Shown here piece by piece: positions 61,846-64,000 of a stretch of 64,000 bases of DNA. The number at the start of each line of letters is the position of its first letter. Within the stretch, counting starts at the first letter, position 1. The DNA is taken from assembly GCF_028389875.1 (NCBI RefSeq), contig NC_084682.1, positions 6,520,001 through 6,584,000 of the forward strand, read 5' to 3'. The translations under genes and the position numbers were made by a program. The notes under the pieces were generated by a model that worked only from the letters and a program-made list of their open reading frames with translations, was not told where the DNA came from and made no database searches. Origin of the DNA: Rhea pennata. Taxonomy: Eukaryota > Chordata > Aves > Rheiformes > Rheidae.

Positions 61846-64000
61846 ACTCTCCCCCCCAGTCCCATTTACCAAGAGAAACTTTTATGCTTAATGAATCCAT
61901 GCTTTGCACAGGCTTCTCGCAGCACTGTTCGCTCACATGCCAGTTTTAGGGACAGGGCTTTTTCAGACCAGTCCTTCTTCACTTTTGCAGCGAGACATGT
62001 GGCATTTAACCCAATCAGATAGCTCCGTCCTGTCTTCAGGCCAAAAAAAATTACTTTGATTTTTACAAAAGAACATGGATGATGCATTTTCTTTTTTATT
62101 TTAAAACAGATAGAGCTCCACCTTGTTTATTAAGGAATGTTTATTGGCAGAGCTGGCAACAACAGAAATAATTTAAAGATAATTATACATCTTGGCTAAA
62201 ATAATCAATTAGCAACACTGTTCATCTTTCCTGAAGACAAGAACTACAGGACAAAGTAAAAAAAGGTCACCTCTCAAAGACATTCTGCTTATAAGCCATT
62301 AACATCACTATAAATTATTAGAGAATATGTAGAAGTTTTAGAGTCAGGACAAATTGATCTCAAGAACATTATTTCAGCAAAGAGAGTACCATTCAGAATA
62401 TTTAAAATGAGAGATAATTTGCAAGTAAGTCATTAAAATGTGTTATCTGAAAAATGTCACGCCAGTTTTTGATCTGCAAAGCTCCCTACTGGAGGAATGA
62501 CTACAGAACATCAGAAACGAATTAGCAGCAGGGTGCAAAAACCAAAAGCCACATAAATGACTTCTCTTCTGTCAGCTGAGGGAGCCTGAGGAGGACTGCA
62601 GAGTGTTAGAAATTGTAAACACTAATTTATACTGAAAGAACAATAACCTTTAGACATGTTATTATGTATTCACAATTTAAGCAATGCAACTGAATTACAT
62701 ATATAGAGCCTGAATCTGAAGACACAGAGAAACAAGCAACTATTCAGTAAATGTCATGTGAGAAGTTCTACACAGTCAATTATTTGCTGATCAATTTAAA
62801 CATCACCCTGATAATTAAAATGTAAATTATTTTATTTTGGCAAAATATTTCAAGGTGTCAAAGGGATAAGTGAGGGCAAAGGAATTCACGTGAACAAACA
62901 CATTGATACTAATATGGGTACACTAGATAACAGCACTGGTAGGTATTTTCCCTTCTACAGTTGAGAATAATAATATTTTACCTTATATCTTTTGTTTAGT
63001 AAATATCCTGCTGCCAAGATTAGTTAAGAAATACCAAGCATGCATGCATGCAAGATATGACATCTGCTTAGCTGGGAGGTCAATGTTAGCCACTCTCCCC
63101 GCTGCCTGCACAGAACTGAGACCTTTGCTTCAGGTACGTGATCTGAGACCAGCTCACGGGACCCTTTTGATGCTTTCGTCCAGACGCCTCTCCCTAATTA
63201 CAGTTTCTGACCTTTCTCACTCTGAATGAACGGAGAAACCAGGAGGGTTCTCTTGGCATCCCTTTGAAGTAAACACTCACAAAACACCTTGGAAGTTCAA
63301 TTTTGTGATAGCAAACTGGAATCCTCAGCCCCAACGTTGGCAGTAAGCAGCCTGTCTCTGCGGGGAATATTTTCGGCATTGCCTTTTTCTCATATTGATA
63401 TGAAAACTTCACTGCTCTCTGCACCTAGAATTTCTTGCTAGAATGTACACAAATCAGAACCCAAATACTCACAATTCCATTGGAAATCCTGCAAGTCTGA
63501 GCACGCCTCAATGCTGACTGCACTATTTTATACCGACATAGACATGATAAGTCTGGATTTTGTTCAAACTTCATTACGTCTAAAAATATATGGAACTTTT
63601 CCCAGTTTGGATGAATCCATCTTGAATCTTTCTACAGCATGCATATTTACATTCCTGCTGACTAAACAGACAGGATAACTCTCCTAGTTATCTAAGCAGA
63701 AGGCAAAGAATATTTTCAGGATAATTAACCCCCAAAAGTACATCATTTGTTATTTGTTTTTCTTCTAGACTACTTGGATTTTAGTAATACTCTTTGAAAC
63801 ACGAAAGCTGGTGGTTCTAGAGATGAATAAATATAAAAATAAGATCAGTGACAGTTGAGAGCCATTTTCTCACACACGAAAATAAGCAAGATCACACTAT
63901 CAGAGTTAGTCACCTGTAGGCAGACTCTTACAGGAGCTCCTAGGGAGAAGTCCCACGAAGGCAGTCACTGCTGCTTGGCTGAGCAGTGCCTCCCCAACTC

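Larger units (their letters stand above)
57340..64000 (-). other. CRCP upstream intron(s), to the window edge
   Basis: No earlier CRCP exon was recognised here. The stretch contains a CpG-rich patch at 59.26-59.66 kb, two MIR-like remnants, a 15-bp duplication near 58627-58656 and a (GCAT)n palindrome at 63038-63051. Confidence 0.6.

Noticed and set aside
63465..63545. Exon-like minus-strand segment ending at a GTGAGT-like donor
   Set aside because: Its translation does not match the missing N-terminal part of CRCP or any neighbour gene I know; only one weak splice signal supports it.

Overview
The window looks like nuclear DNA of a bird, probably a passerine. Its genes are vertebrate genes split by introns with standard GT-AG borders. 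Repeats are sparse, there are CpG islands, and one SINE joins a tRNA-Ile-like head to the 3' end of a CR1 LINE, a composite I associate with passerines. Nothing prokaryotic, viral or CRISPR-like was seen.

Three protein-coding genes lie on the minus strand, in the same order and orientation as the human 7q11.21 block CRCP - TPST1 - KCTD7. Reading from right to left: the 3' part of CRCP (RNA polymerase III subunit RPC9; last two coding exons at 57282-57339 and 49250-49393, with the 5' exons apparently beyond the right edge); TPST1 (Golgi protein-tyrosine sulfotransferase 1; CpG-island first exon near 41.84-42.05 kb, coding exons at 34361-35205, 26561-26759, 16199-16249 and probably 14036-14080, 3' UTR down to about 11.0 kb); and KCTD7 (BTB/POZ potassium-channel tetramerisation-domain protein; four coding exons at 5276-5419, 3734-3903, 1364-1542 and 479-855, giving 289 residues, with the 3' UTR running off the left edge). 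The three proteins act in unrelated processes, so the block is conserved synteny and not a functional operon-like unit.

Between the genes are regulatory and unexplained stretches. A CCAAT/TATA-like promoter sits just upstream of KCTD7 (about 5.70-5.96 kb). An unassigned CpG island lies at 9.4-10.8 kb, between KCTD7 and the 3' end of TPST1; it carries a 20-bp tandem repeat full of MYB-type YAACGG cores and a short possible first coding exon whose splice phase fits KCTD7 exon 2. The TPST1 island is at 41.5-42.45 kb and has CGG repeats, a possible upstream ORF and a plus-strand splice donor that suggests divergent transcription. A 3-kb GC-rich block at 43.5-46.45 kb has no recognised gene. Three ancient MIR-like remnants lie at 47.9, 60.6 and 61.7 kb, and several simple repeats are scattered through.

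I found no clearly new multi-gene system. The best leads are the orphan CpG island upstream of KCTD7, the GC-rich block upstream of TPST1, and the bird-specific C-terminus and 5' leader of TPST1.
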